Shown: positions 52,516 to 63,931 of the stretch, piece after piece | Layout: every line of letters begins with the position of its first letter | How positions within the stretch are numbered: position 1 is the first letter of the stretch | Assembly: GCF_024169925.1 (NCBI RefSeq) | Contig: NZ_JALJXF010000001.1 | Span: 3,292,001 to 3,356,000, forward strand | Origin: Methylorubrum extorquens | GTDB lineage: Bacteria; Pseudomonadota; Alphaproteobacteria; Rhizobiales; Beijerinckiaceae | Direction of reading: 5' to 3' | Length of the DNA stretch: 64,000 nucleotides | The notes under the pieces: generated by a model | Told to the model about the DNA's origin: nothing | The model's input: only the letters and a program-made list of their open reading frames with translations | Databases searched by the model: none | Position numbers and translations under genes: made by a program

Positions 52516-53847
52516 TCAGTGCAGCTTCACCCGCGGCTCGGTGCGCCGGGTGAGAGCCCGGGCCAGGGCATCGAGGCTCGTCTTCCACCAGCCGTTCACG
52601 GCCGTCTCGTGCATCTTGTAGAGCGAACGGTACATCAGCCGGGCGAACAGCCCGGCGATGAACATGTTCTTTCCCTGGATGAAGCCCATCAGGTTGCCGA
52701 CGGCGGTGTACTCGCCGAGCGAGACCAACGAGCCGAAGTCGCGGTACTTGAACGGCTTCAGCGGCCGACCCGCAAGACGGTTGGCCATCTGCCCGTAGAG
52801 GTGCGAGGCCTGCTGGTGAGCCGCCTGGGCGCGCGGCGGAATCGGCGTCTGCGAGCCTTCCTCGACGAGGTAGGCGCAGTCGCCCATGGCGAAGATGTCC
52901 CGGTCGCGGGAGGTCTGCAGCGTCGCCGTAACGACGAGCTGGTTGTTGCGGGTGCTCTCCAGCCCGCCGAGATCGTGGAGGAAGGCCGGCCCCTTCACGC
53001 CCGCGGCCCAGACCACGAGTTCGGAGGGGATAAAGCCGCCATCGGCAAGCTGGACGCCGTCGGACCGCACCTCGGTGACGCGAGCCTGGACCCGCACCTC
53101 GACGCCGATCTTGGCGAGCTGGCCCATCACCTCCCCTGCCAGCCGCTGCGGCACCGCCGGCAGGATGCGGTCGGCGGCCTCGATCAGGGTGATTTTCAGA
53201 TCCTTGGCCGGATCGATGCGATCGAGACCGGTGCGGGCGACCTCGCGGGTGGTGCGGTGCAGCTCCGCCGCCAGCTCGGTGCCGGTCGCGCCCGCGCCGA
53301 TCACGGCGACGTGCAACTGGCCGGGACGCACCGGACCCTCCTGGGTGTGGGCGCGCAGCATCCCGTTGACGAGGCGCTGGTGGAAGCGCAGCGCCTGCTC
53401 CTTGGTGTCGAGGGCGATGGCGTGCTCGGCGACGCCCGGCGTGCCGAAATCGTTGGTGGTAGAGCCCACCGCCATGATCAGCGTGTCGTAGGCGATGTCG
53501 CGCACGGGCGTGACCTCACGCCCCTCGCTGTCGCGGCTGGCGGCGAGATGGATCACGCGCTTCTCGCGGTCGAGCCCGGTCATCTCGCCGATGCGGTAGC
53601 GGAAGTGGTTGGCGTGGGCGTGGTGCAGGTAATCGACCGCGTGGTGGCCGACATCGAGCGAGCCGGCGGCGACCTCGTGCAGCAGCGGCTTCCAGATGTG
53701 GGTGCGCGCCCGGTCCACCAGGGTGATGTGGGCCTTGCCGCGCCTGCCATACTTGTTGCCGAGCTTGGTTACCAGTTCCAGCCCGGCGGCCCCTCCCCCC
53801 ACCACGACGATCTTGTGCTGATCCGTGACCGATTCGCTCGGAACCAT
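52516..53847 (-). CDS. ndh: Type II NADH dehydrogenase / FAD-dependent oxidoreductase
   Basis: Non-proton-pumping NADH:quinone oxidoreductase family, 443 aa. FAD-site motif IVVVGGGAAGLELVTKLG; second dinucleotide (NADH) motif VAVIGAGATGTELAAELHR; the FAD-contact AMGDCAYL and the quinone-site-like PRAQAAHQQASHLY. A C-terminal amphipathic region (about 385-443) would bind the membrane surface. It starts at ATG 53847; the frame extends to 53934. Confidence 0.88.
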   Translation of the reverse strand: MVPSESVTDQHKIVVVGGGAAGLELVTKLGNKYGRRGKAHITLVDRARTHIWKPLLHEVAAGSLDVGHHAVDYLHHAHANHFRYRIGEMTGLDREKRVIHLAASRDSEGREVTPVRDIAYDTLIMAVGSTTNDFGTPGVAEHAIALDTKEQALRFHQRLVNGMLRAHTQEGPVRPGQLHVAVIGAGATGTELAAELHRTTREVARTGLDRIDPAKDLKITLIEAADRILPAVPQRLAGEVMGQLAKIGVEVRVQARVTEVRSDGVQLADGGFIPSELVVWAAGVKGPAFLHDLGGLESTRNNQLVVTATLQTSRDRDIFAMGDCAYLVEEGSQTPIPPRAQAAHQQASHLYGQMANRLAGRPLKPFKYRDFGSLVSLGEYTAVGNLMGFIQGKNMFIAGLFARLMYRSLYKMHETAVNGWWKTSLDALARALTRRTEPRVKLH

Positions 53848-54003
53848 CCTCGCCCCACTCCCGTCGCCGGCTGCCTCGTTCGGCGGCCTTTCAGTTTGGA
53901 ATGATCTTACATCGGTAACTGTGAAAGCACCCACACGTTCGCAGCGTGTCTGGAACGCAAATCCAGCATTACTGCATGGGCAGCTTCGTAAAAAAAATTT
54001 GCC

Positions 54004-54651
54004 TTAAGCTGCGGGGGCGCCGGGCTGCCGAAGCGGATGAGCGCGGGCGACGGCGTCGAGCGCAAGGAGTTCGTCGGCGATGCGTTTGACCGTCGGATAG
54101 GCGGCGGTATCGATCCCGAAGATGCCGGTGCCGACCCACAGACTGATGAGGCACAGGTCGGCATGGCTCACCGCGTCGCCCTGGCAGAACCGGCCGGTGC
54201 CCGCCTCGGTCGAGAGCCGCGTTTCCAGGGTCTTCAAGCCGGTGGTGAAGGCGTTGCGCAGGAACTCCAGCATCCGCTCCCGCGGCAGGCCGTAATTCTC
54301 CATCAGGAAGGTGCGCACCCGCGGCACGTAGAGGGGATGGGTGTCGCAGGCGACGACCTGGGCCAGGGAGCGAGCACGGGCCCGCGCCCGCGGCTCTTCG
54401 GGAAGCAGCGGCATGCCGGGCCGGGTCTCCTCCAGATAGTCGAGGATCGCGAGCGACTGCGTCAGCGGCGGGCCGTCCCCGTCGAACAGGGCCGGCACCG
54501 CCCCTTGAGGGTTGATCGCGAGGAAGTCGGGCTTGTGCTGGTCGCCGGCATCGAGGTCGAGGAAGACCTCCTCGTACGTGATGCCCTTGAGGTTGAGGGC
54601 GATGCGCACGCGGAAAGCCGCTGCCGAGCGCCAGTTGCCGTACATCTTCAC
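54004..54651 (-). CDS. maiA: Zeta-class glutathione S-transferase, maleylacetoacetate isomerase-like
   Basis: Protein of 215 aa with thioredoxin-like N-domain and helical C-domain. The active-site region YGNWRSAAAFRVRIALNLKG resembles the SSCSxRVRIAL signature of zeta GSTs, but with Ser-Ala-Ala in place of Ser-x-Cys. INPQGAVPALFDG, LTQSLAILDYLEE and the late GDAVSHADLCLI fit the family. Zeta GSTs isomerise maleylacetoacetate in tyrosine degradation. No other gene of that path is adjacent, so the symbol is tentative. Confidence 0.75.
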   Translation of the reverse strand: MKMYGNWRSAAAFRVRIALNLKGITYEEVFLDLDAGDQHKPDFLAINPQGAVPALFDGDGPPLTQSLAILDYLEETRPGMPLLPEEPRARARARSLAQVVACDTHPLYVPRVRTFLMENYGLPRERMLEFLRNAFTTGLKTLETRLSTEAGTGRFCQGDAVSHADLCLISLWVGTGIFGIDTAAYPTVKRIADELLALDAVARAHPLRQPGAPAA

Positions 54652-54692
54652 GAGGCCGTCTCTCCCCTTATCGTCCGGCCTTTTGCGGCCGC

Positions 54693-54992
54693 TTAGAACG
54701 CCTGAAGCGTCAGTTCGGTGTGCTCAACCTGGGGCGGGGCCTCGAAGTAGGGAGAGACCATCGCCCGATAGTCCTTCCAGGCCTGGGAGCCGGTGAAGTC
54801 CTGGGTGTGTGCCTCCAGCGTATCCCACTCGATCAGCAGACGGTAGCGCTGCGGCTTCTCGATCGAGCGGCGCACTGCGAAGCTCCGGCACCCGGCGGCG
54901 GCACGGAAGATCTCGGCGGCCCGAGCGATGCCGGCTTCGAACTCGGCCTCCGAGTCGGGTTTCAGATCGATCTGCGCGATTTCAAGAATCAT
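54693..54992 (-). CDS. Antibiotic biosynthesis monooxygenase (ABM)-domain protein
   Basis: Small dimeric alpha-beta barrel protein, 99 aa. MILEIAQIDLKPDSEAEFEA, AAGCRSFAVRRSIEKPQRY and LLIEWDTLEAHTQDFTGS fit the ABM family (heme-degrading or quinol monooxygenases, many uncharacterised). GGAGAGG lies upstream of ATG 54992. The longer frame to 55127 was rejected. Confidence 0.8.
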   Translation of the reverse strand: MILEIAQIDLKPDSEAEFEAGIARAAEIFRAAAGCRSFAVRRSIEKPQRYRLLIEWDTLEAHTQDFTGSQAWKDYRAMVSPYFEAPPQVEHTELTLQAF

Positions 54993-55134
54993 GGAGCGTC
55001 CTCTCCTCAACCCGCTCGCTGCATCGAGCAGGCGGCGCGTTCGAAGGAGCGGAGATAGCGGATACGCCGATGAAGCGTCGAGCCAGGGCGGACAGTGCAA
55101 GGCCATCTGTGCTGTGAGCGCCCCCATCGATCAA

Positions 55135-55172
55135 CAAAAAAGCCCCTCCCTTGCGGGAGAGGCTTTCAGGTC
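55135..55172 (-). terminator. Rho-independent terminator of acnA
   Basis: On the minus strand AGCCTCTCCC-GCAA-GGGAGGGGCT is followed by six T. It lies 20-57 bp after the acnA stop. A strong, textbook terminator. Confidence 0.9.
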
Positions 55173-55191
55173 GTGCAAGCCGAGGCGGCGC

Positions 55192-57891
<2,700 letters not shown>

Positions 57892-58604
57892 GGCGAGTCG
57901 GGTCCTGAGCTGGCGTTAGCGAACACGGAGCAGGCATAACCTGCGCCACGAGAGGTGTTCGGCCGAAAGGCGCTCCAAGGAGCGCGCGCCGCCCCGGGGG
58001 TGCCCGGGTAGCGAGTGCCCTCGGGAAACTCCCGGCGGCCGGGAGGCCCGCGAATGACACTCAGGATGGTGCGCGAGGGGCGATTTGGACGCCCTGGAAT
58101 GATCGCGCGGCGCAGCCTGGGCCGGTCTATAGAACGTTTCGAAATTGGCCGCTACTGGTCCGATGACACAGGCTCGCGACTGATATCGCGGTCCCGCCCT
58201 GCCGATGCGCCCGACTCCCATCCGCGGCTAAGCCGTGGCAGCGGTGTACCGCGTCCCAGAACGTCTCGCGTTGATCCAGAGTCAGGCGTGCGAGTCGGGC
58301 CTCCGATTGTGTGCGTCCGGCGACGGGATCGCAGGCAAAAGCCTCTCCGGACGTGTCAGGTGGAGCCCGAGCATGTCTCGGCACCCATGGTCGGCCATCC
58401 TGCGAAACTGCCATCCGGTATCACCGAATCAATCCGTCGGCGACCGGAGCGGTTCGCGCGCCGTCGAACGATCCGCTATAGGCCGCACGAGACCGACCTC
58501 TCCGCTCGCGAGATGTCCCGGTGTCACCTCGCGCAAGGCGAGGAGATCAGACAGGCAGGATCGAGACGAAGCGTGCGGACCTCAACCTCATCGAAGGCCG
58601 ATCC
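57892..58604. other. Long intergenic region between acnA and ccmA
   Basis: About 710 bp upstream of both divergent genes. Visible are a perfect hairpin CTCCCGGCgGCCGGGAG (58029-58045) and several GC-rich short dyads. Possible reading frames here are short and without family features. No tRNA or recognised RNA. Promoters of both genes must lie here but are not assignable by eye. Confidence 0.4.
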
Positions 58605-59252
58605 GTGCGGTTGATCGTCGAGAATCTGGCCTGTCGCCGCTCCGGACGCCGCATTTTTTCCGGCCTTTCCTTCGCGCTTGGACCCGGCGAAGGCTTGATG
58701 GTCACCGGGCGCAACGGCGCAGGCAAATCGAGCCTGCTCACGATGCTGTCCGGCCGCCTCAAGCCCGATACCGGCACGATCCGCGCCGAGGGCATCGGCG
58801 AGGCGAACCTGCCGGAATGCCTCCACGTGGTCGGGCACAGGGACGGATTGAAATCGGCGCTGACGGCCGCCGAGAATCTCGAATTCGCCCGCGACCTGCT
58901 CGGCAGTCCCGCGGCCTCCCCGAAGGCGGCCCTGGAGGCGATGGGCCTGCCGCACGTGGCGCGCTTGCCGGTCGGCTATCTCTCAGCAGGGCAGCGGCGC
59001 CGGGTGGCGCTGGCGCGCCTCCTCGTCTGCCGCCGCCCGCTCTGGCTGCTCGACGAGCCGACTGCCGCCCTGGACCTCGCATCGCAGGGTGTTCTCGCCG
59101 GACTGATGGGACGCCACCGGGCCGAAGGCGGGCTCGTGGTTGCTGCAACGCACCAAGCCCTCGGCTTGGAAGATGCCCGCGAGCTGCGCATCGCCTTAGC
59201 GACATCCGACGCTGTCTCCGAGGCGGCGTACCAGGCAGAGGATTGGCTGTGA
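58605..59252 (+). CDS. ccmA: Heme exporter ATP-binding protein CcmA
   Basis: ABC ATPase of the cytochrome c maturation (CcmABCD) system, 215 aa. Walker A is VTGRNGAGKSSLLTML, the signature motif YLSAGQRRRVALARLL, Walker B LWLLDEPTAALD, and the switch His is in AATHQALG. GTG 58605 is chosen, following GAAGG; a TTG two codons later is possible. The stop overlaps the ccmB start (GTGA). Confidence 0.93.
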   Translation: MRLIVENLACRRSGRRIFSGLSFALGPGEGLMVTGRNGAGKSSLLTMLSGRLKPDTGTIRAEGIGEANLPECLHVVGHRDGLKSALTAAENLEFARDLLGSPAASPKAALEAMGLPHVARLPVGYLSAGQRRRVALARLLVCRRPLWLLDEPTAALDLASQGVLAGLMGRHRAEGGLVVAATHQALGLEDARELRIALATSDAVSEAAYQAEDWL

Positions 59253-59917
59253 TCCGTGCCTTCTCCGCCCTCCTCGCCCGCGATCTGAAACTGGCCGCCC
59301 GGGTCGGGGGCTCGGGCGCGCTGTCGCTCGTTTTCTTCCTGATGATCGTGGTGCTGGTGCCCTTCGCGCTGGGCCCCGACATGAACCTGCTGTCGCGGAT
59401 CGGCCCCGCGATTCTCTGGCTGTCGGCAGTGCTTGCAACCCTGATCGGTCTCGACCGGTTGTTTCAGTCGGACGAGGAGGATGGCTCCCTCGACCTGATG
59501 ACCGCCGCCGCGGTGCCGCTGGAGCTGGTGGTGCTGGCCAAGGTTCTGGCCTCCTGGCTCACCACTGGTCTGCCTCTGGCGCTCGCTTCTCCGCTGTTCG
59601 GCCTGCTGGTGGCACTCTCCCCGAAGGCCATGGGTGCCACGGCCCTGACGCTTGCCCTGGGCACGCCGGCCCTGGCCTTCATCGGCGCCGTCGGCGCGGC
59701 GTTGACCGCCACCATCCGTCGGGGCGGCCTGATCCTGGCCATTATCGTACTGCCGCTGATGGTGCCGACTCTGATCTTCGGGGTCTCAGCGGCCGAGGCT
59801 GCCGTGGGCGGCACGGTGCCGTTCACGACCCCGTTGACGGTGCTGGCCGCCTTGAGCCTGATCGCGGCGGTGGTCGGCACCCTGGCCGCCGCCGCCGCGC
59901 TACGCTGGTCGGAGTGA
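59249..59917 (+). CDS. ccmB: Heme exporter membrane protein CcmB
   Basis: Permease partner of CcmA, 222 aa with six hydrophobic segments. Conserved features are ALLARDLKLAARVGGS at the N-terminus, FALGPDMNLLSRIGPAILWL and LDRLFQSDEEDGSLDLM. It starts at a GTG that overlaps the ccmA stop by 4 bp. Normally ccmC and ccmD follow; here the next gene is an unrelated small minus-strand gene, so the remaining Ccm genes must lie elsewhere. Confidence 0.93.
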   Translation: MIRAFSALLARDLKLAARVGGSGALSLVFFLMIVVLVPFALGPDMNLLSRIGPAILWLSAVLATLIGLDRLFQSDEEDGSLDLMTAAAVPLELVVLAKVLASWLTTGLPLALASPLFGLLVALSPKAMGATALTLALGTPALAFIGAVGAALTATIRRGGLILAIIVLPLMVPTLIFGVSAAEAAVGGTVPFTTPLTVLAALSLIAAVVGTLAAAAALRWSE

Positions 59918-59960
59918 CCCTGGCGCGGCGCTCGGGAGGCTGCGTCTCGGTTCGCCGGAT

Positions 59961-60224
59961 CTACTTATCGCAGCCGATGCAGATCCCGGTGTCGATCTTG
60001 TCGTTCTTCTTCTCCATGGCGTTCTCGCGATCGGGATTTCCCGAGCCACGAGTCGCACCGCCCGCCCCGGGAGGCGGCATGGTCTGACCGACGGCCGAGG
60101 TGTTCGGTGCGTAGATGGTCGAGGTCGGACCACCACCGGTACCGGTCTGCGCCGGCCCTTGGGCGGCAGCGGATGTGGCGAGGGCCGCGACCAGAACCGC
60201 GGCAAACGAGAGACGTGTGATCAT
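59961..60224 (-). CDS. Small exported protein with C-terminal CxxC
   Basis: Protein of 87 aa. The signal peptide ITRLSFAAVLVAALATSAAA has a likely cleavage at AAA-QG. The mature part is Gly/Pro/Thr-rich and ends TGICIGCDK, a CxxC without the haem histidine. GGGAG precedes ATG 60224. Convergent with ccmB, 43 bp apart. Function unknown; a redox or metal role is possible but not shown. Confidence 0.7.
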   Translation of the reverse strand: MITRLSFAAVLVAALATSAAAQGPAQTGTGGGPTSTIYAPNTSAVGQTMPPPGAGGATRGSGNPDRENAMEKKNDKIDTGICIGCDK

Positions 60225-60358
60225 CGGCAAACTCCCTTGGAGCTGGAACGCACTAGACCCCTGAGGGTTCATGCCGATCCACCGCCGGAAGCTGGCTCAC
60301 TATCGGTTCTCGCGAGCACCGTTCTATCAAGATCAAGCTCGGCAGCGCTTCTCCGGAT

Positions 60359-60778
60359 TCAGTCAGGCCAGCAGATCGTCGCTTCGCGCAGTCCCATCAG
60401 ATGGGCTTCGCCGAGCCCGAACGAAGGAGAGGCATCGAACACCTCGCCCGCCACGCTCACCTCGCAGGCTTCGCCGAGAGCGCCACCGGCGCACAGTTCG
60501 AGGGCACGTGTGCGGCCTTGCGTCTCCGCGGCCGCGATCCGGATCAGAAGCTTGCCGGCCAAGCGGATATTGCCCGCTGCATCCTCCGGCAACAGGCCGA
60601 TGCAGGTGATCTCGTCGTCGGTCGCGTGGACGAGGTGGCAATGATCGAGCGTGACGCGTTCACCGACATGGTGACGGGCCGCGGCGGCGAAGGCCGCTGC
60701 GTCCGCATGCGCTTCGAATGCGTGAGCGCCGCTCGGGAGCAGAAGGCCGCTCAGGATGAAAACGCATTCGACTCGCAT
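60359..60778 (-). CDS. Exported hypothetical protein
   Basis: Protein of 139 aa. An N-terminal signal (VECVFILSGLLLPSGAHA, cleavage after AHA) precedes a mature domain with five cysteines (HC, TC, LC, AC, IC) that could form disulphides. No family recognised. Start at ATG 60778, with an in-frame extension to 60820 lacking signal character. Confidence 0.65.
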   Translation of the reverse strand: MRVECVFILSGLLLPSGAHAFEAHADAAAFAAAARHHVGERVTLDHCHLVHATDDEITCIGLLPEDAAGNIRLAGKLLIRIAAAETQGRTRALELCAGGALGEACEVSVAGEVFDASPSFGLGEAHLMGLREATICWPD

Positions 60779-60871
60779 GGAGAACCCCACCGCACGATTG
60801 TGACCGCGCAAACTTCGCAATTTGCAGGCCGAAATCGATCAGGGGACGGCGCATTCCGGGAATCGGCGATG

Positions 60872-61012
60872 TCAGCGGGTCTGTCCGGTCTCGGGAGCGT
60901 GGGTGTTCTGGCTGTCGGTCGGGCCGGTCAGCGTGAAGGCGAAGACGACTAGCCCCGCAAGGATCATCAGCGCGACGGGGAACACGAACATCCAACGGGG
61001 CATATCTGGCAT
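60872..61012 (-). CDS. Small single-span membrane protein (46 aa)
   Basis: From ATG 61012: MPDMPRWMFVFPVALMILAG then VVFAFTLTGPTD and a polar tail. One transmembrane helix with a short N-terminus. The frame stays open up to 61108. No family known; ribosome-binding site weak. Confidence 0.5.
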   Translation of the reverse strand: MPDMPRWMFVFPVALMILAGLVVFAFTLTGPTDSQNTHAPETGQTR

Positions 61013-61169
61013 CCATGAGCGGGCATTCGGAGCACCGAAACCCTTGGGCAGCCGAATGGCTCCGCCTGAGCTGATGAGATCGGAGCCGAACATATGCGAC
61101 AAATGCATGCCCGATCCGACGCGTCGGCGATTGCTTTGTGCACTGCAACCTGAGAAATCATGGCCATGC
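61013..61169. other. Intergenic region upstream of the sRNA candidate
   Basis: No gene with good support. It should hold the promoter of the plus-strand sRNA candidate that follows; none can be assigned with confidence. Confidence 0.3.
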
Positions 61170-61179
61170 CGGATCGCGA

Positions 61180-61260
61180 TGGCGTCGCGGTCCTGCAGCC
61201 CTTCTTGGGCGTTTCCTCCCTAGACTTCGGGCCGTCCTTCGGGGCGGCCTTTTTTCTTTT
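61180..61260 (+). ncRNA. Candidate alpha-r8/MmgR-family small RNA
   Basis: The ten-base motif TTTCCTCCCT (61212-61221), characteristic of the alpha-r8 (MmgR) sRNA family, is followed by AGACTTCGGGCC. It is closed by a terminator hairpin GGCCGTCC-TTCG-GGGCGGCC (61230-61249) and TTTTTT (61250-61255). No ORF accounts for this terminator on the plus strand. The 5' end is unknown; about 75-80 nt is assumed from the family. MmgR limits polyhydroxybutyrate accumulation in Sinorhizobium. Family assignment rests on the motif and terminator only. Confidence 0.6.
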
Positions 61261-61375
61261 TGGCTGCCATGCGCCCCTGCGCACAGGCCCGATCCGCGAT
61301 TGTGGATCGCCCCTCGCAACGGGGCACCCCGGGCGACGGGCGCATTGACCGATGCGCAGCCTTGGCGATAGCTTG

Positions 61376-61556
61376 ACCGTTGACGGTTCCCGCAAGGGAT
61401 CAAAAGGGAACGCGGTGGAGGGCTTTCGAGCCAGATCCCGCGGCTGCCCCCGCAACTGTGAGCGGAGAGCCCTCCATCACCACGTCACTGGGCATGCCTC
61501 GCCTGGGAAGACGATGGGGGACAACGACCCGTGAGCCAGGAGACCTGCCGTCAGCC
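61376..61556 (+). promoter_or_regulatory. Cobalamin riboswitch
   Basis: Conserved AdoCbl-riboswitch elements appear in order: AAAAGGGAACGCGGTG (61403-61418), GCTGCCCCCGCAACTGTGAGCGG (61443-61465), the CACTGGGCATGCC and CCTGGGAAG segments (61486-61510), GACCCGTGAGCC and the B12 box AGCCAGGAGACCTGCC (61534-61549). The P1 stem pairs TGACGG (61381-61386) with CCGTCA (61548-61553). It lies 130 bp upstream of the TonB-dependent receptor and should repress it when cobalamin is plentiful. Confidence 0.92.
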
Positions 61557-61687
61557 GTGGTCACACGCGAGCCATGCCGGGCGGGGTGTCCCAGCAGGTG
61601 TCGAGACGCTGAAGGCTCGTGGCCCGCAGCGGATCGGCCTCGGTCGCGGTGACGTGCCACCGTTGCTGCCGAGGCCTCGTTTCCATC

Positions 61688-63931
61688 ATGTCCCCCCTTC
61701 ACCGCCGCTCCTGCGGCTGGTCTCTTCTGTCCGCCGTCGCCGCCCTCCCGCTCACACTGTCCGGCCCGGTTCGGGCTCAGGCACTGCTGACGCATCTCGA
61801 TGAGATCGCGGTGCAAGGCGGTACCGGGATCGGCTTGCCCGCCAACGCGCCGGCCGACGCCGTCGGAGCGGAGGCCGCCGCGGCCCTGCGGACGCCGAGT
61901 CTGACGCAGTCCTCGCCCGTCGGCCTCAACCTGCGCACGCCATCGCGCTCGGCGAGCCGTCTCGGTCTCACGCCGCTGGAAACACCGGCAAGCCTCGACA
62001 TCATCTCGGGCGAGACGATCCGTCTGCGCGGTCAGACCAGCGTGCTGGAAGCCGTGTCGCAGAACGGCACCGGCATCACGGCCTTCGGCTCGCCGGGCAA
62101 TGGACTCGGCTTCTTCACCGCCCGCGGCTTTGCCGGTCAGAATTCGATCCAGACGCTGTTCGACGGCACCCGGCTCTACGTCGGCGCCAACACCGTTACC
62201 TTCCCGTTCGACACGTGGAACGTGGAACGGATCGAGGTGCTGCGCGGGCCGGCCTCGGTTCTCTACGGGGACGGGGCCATCGGCGGCATCGTCAACGTCG
62301 TCTCGAAGAAGCCGCTGTTCACGCCGCTCAACGTCGCGCGCTTCGGTCTCGGTGAGGACGGCATCGCCCGCGCGGCGGTCGACTCGACCGGGCCGATCGG
62401 CGAGTCGCTCGCCTACCGCCTCAATGTCAGCGGCAACCGTGCCGACGGCTGGATCACGCCGGAGGGCGACTTCCGCAACCTCGCGGTCTCGGGCGCACTG
62501 ACGCTCCAGGCGAATCCGGATCTGGCCTTCACGCTCAGCCACGATCTCGGCTACCAGGAGCCCACCCGCTACTGGGGCTCGCCGCTGGTGAACGGGCGTG
62601 TCCCCGACGCCATCCGCTTCAACAACTACAACGTCCGCGATTCGAAGATCGCCTGGACCGACAACTGGACGCAGTTCCGGACGGAGTGGACCCCCTCGGC
62701 CGACGTGACGGTGCGCAACACCGCCTACCGCCTTCAAAGCCGCCGGCATTGGCGCGACGTCGAGCAGTACCGCTTCAACCCGACAACCGGCCTCGTCGAC
62801 CGCTCCGACTATCTTGAAATCTACCACAGCCAGGAACAGGTCGGGAATCGGTTCGACGCGACCTTCCGCGGTTCCCTTTTCGGGTTAGCCAACACGTTCT
62901 CGGCCGGCTTCGACGTGAACCACGTGAGCTTCCGGCACACCAACAACTTCACCTTCTCCGAAACGCCGACGAGCGTGCCCCTGAACAACTACGATCCCGG
63001 CTTCTTCCCGCCGGAAGGGCGGGCGAGCCCGGCCTACGCCACGCGCACGAACCAAGCTTCGGTCTTCGCCGAGGATCGGCTTTTCCTGACCGACCGGTTG
63101 TCGTTCCTCACCGGCGTGCGCTTCGATGCGCCGCGTCTGTACCGGGAGGATCTGCGCAGCGGCGCGACCTTCGAGCGCTCGTTCCGCGCCCTCGGCTACC
63201 GCTTCGCGCTGCTCTACGAGCCGACGCCGGACACATCGCTCTATGCGCAATACGCCACCGCGACGGATCCGGTGAACAGCCTGATCACTCTCTCGCAATC
63301 GCTGGCCGGCTTCGAACTCTCGACTGGCCGTCAGGTCGAGGTCGGCGCCAAGGGCCTCGTTTTCGGCGGCGCCGTCGAGTGGACGCTGGCCGGCTACCGC
63401 ATCGTCAAGGACAACCTGATCTCGGCGGTTCCGGGCCAGCCGACGGTCTCGACGCAGGTCGGCCAGCAATCCTCCCTCGGCGCGGAGGCCGCGCTGTCGT
63501 GGCTCCCCGCCCCCGGCTGGCGCATCGATGCCAACCTCGCCTTGCTTCACGCCCAGTACGACGACTTCACCCAGAATGTCGGTGGGGTTGCCGTCTCCTA
63601 TGCCGGCAATCAGCCGATCAACGTGCCGGAGCAGGTGGCTAACCTCTGGGTCAACTGGGCCTTCGCCCGCGATTGGGAGGGGCGCGTCGGCCTCCAGCAT
63701 GTCGGCGAAGTCTTTTCCGATTTCGGCAACACCGCGCGGCGGCCGGCCTACACGCTGGTCAATCTCGGCCTCGACCATCAGGTCACCGCCGGCTCCCGCC
63801 TGTCTCTGCGGGTCTTCAACCTGCTCGATACGATCTACGCGGTCGATGGCAGCGCCGTGAACGGCGTCGGCACCGCCTGGGTGCTGGGGCGCCCGCGCTC
63901 GCTGGAGGTCGCCTACACGATCGCGTGGTGA
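61688..63931 (+). CDS. TonB-dependent outer-membrane receptor (siderophore-receptor type) under cobalamin riboswitch
   Basis: Outer-membrane receptor of 747 aa. Signal peptide GWSLLSAVAALPLTLSG with cleavage near RAQA-LL. The plug domain (about 85-195) has TPASLDIISGETIRLRGQTS, FTARGFAGQNSIQTLFDGTR and VERIEVLRGPASVLYGDGAI, typical of siderophore receptors (FhuA/FpvA subclass) rather than classic BtuB. The barrel ends in LEVAYTIAW with the expected terminal aromatic. ATG 61688 gives the best signal peptide; the frame from 61619 is longer. The upstream riboswitch points to cobalamin, a precursor or cobalt-related ligand. Confidence 0.93.
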   Translation: MSPLHRRSCGWSLLSAVAALPLTLSGPVRAQALLTHLDEIAVQGGTGIGLPANAPADAVGAEAAAALRTPSLTQSSPVGLNLRTPSRSASRLGLTPLETPASLDIISGETIRLRGQTSVLEAVSQNGTGITAFGSPGNGLGFFTARGFAGQNSIQTLFDGTRLYVGANTVTFPFDTWNVERIEVLRGPASVLYGDGAIGGIVNVVSKKPLFTPLNVARFGLGEDGIARAAVDSTGPIGESLAYRLNVSGNRADGWITPEGDFRNLAVSGALTLQANPDLAFTLSHDLGYQEPTRYWGSPLVNGRVPDAIRFNNYNVRDSKIAWTDNWTQFRTEWTPSADVTVRNTAYRLQSRRHWRDVEQYRFNPTTGLVDRSDYLEIYHSQEQVGNRFDATFRGSLFGLANTFSAGFDVNHVSFRHTNNFTFSETPTSVPLNNYDPGFFPPEGRASPAYATRTNQASVFAEDRLFLTDRLSFLTGVRFDAPRLYREDLRSGATFERSFRALGYRFALLYEPTPDTSLYAQYATATDPVNSLITLSQSLAGFELSTGRQVEVGAKGLVFGGAVEWTLAGYRIVKDNLISAVPGQPTVSTQVGQQSSLGAEAALSWLPAPGWRIDANLALLHAQYDDFTQNVGGVAVSYAGNQPINVPEQVANLWVNWAFARDWEGRVGLQHVGEVFSDFGNTARRPAYTLVNLGLDHQVTAGSRLSLRVFNLLDTIYAVDGSAVNGVGTAWVLGRPRSLEVAYTIAW

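Noticed and set aside
58127-58414. 95-codon minus-strand frame upstream of ccmA
   Set aside because: No ribosome-binding site and no recognisable family; composition looks non-coding.
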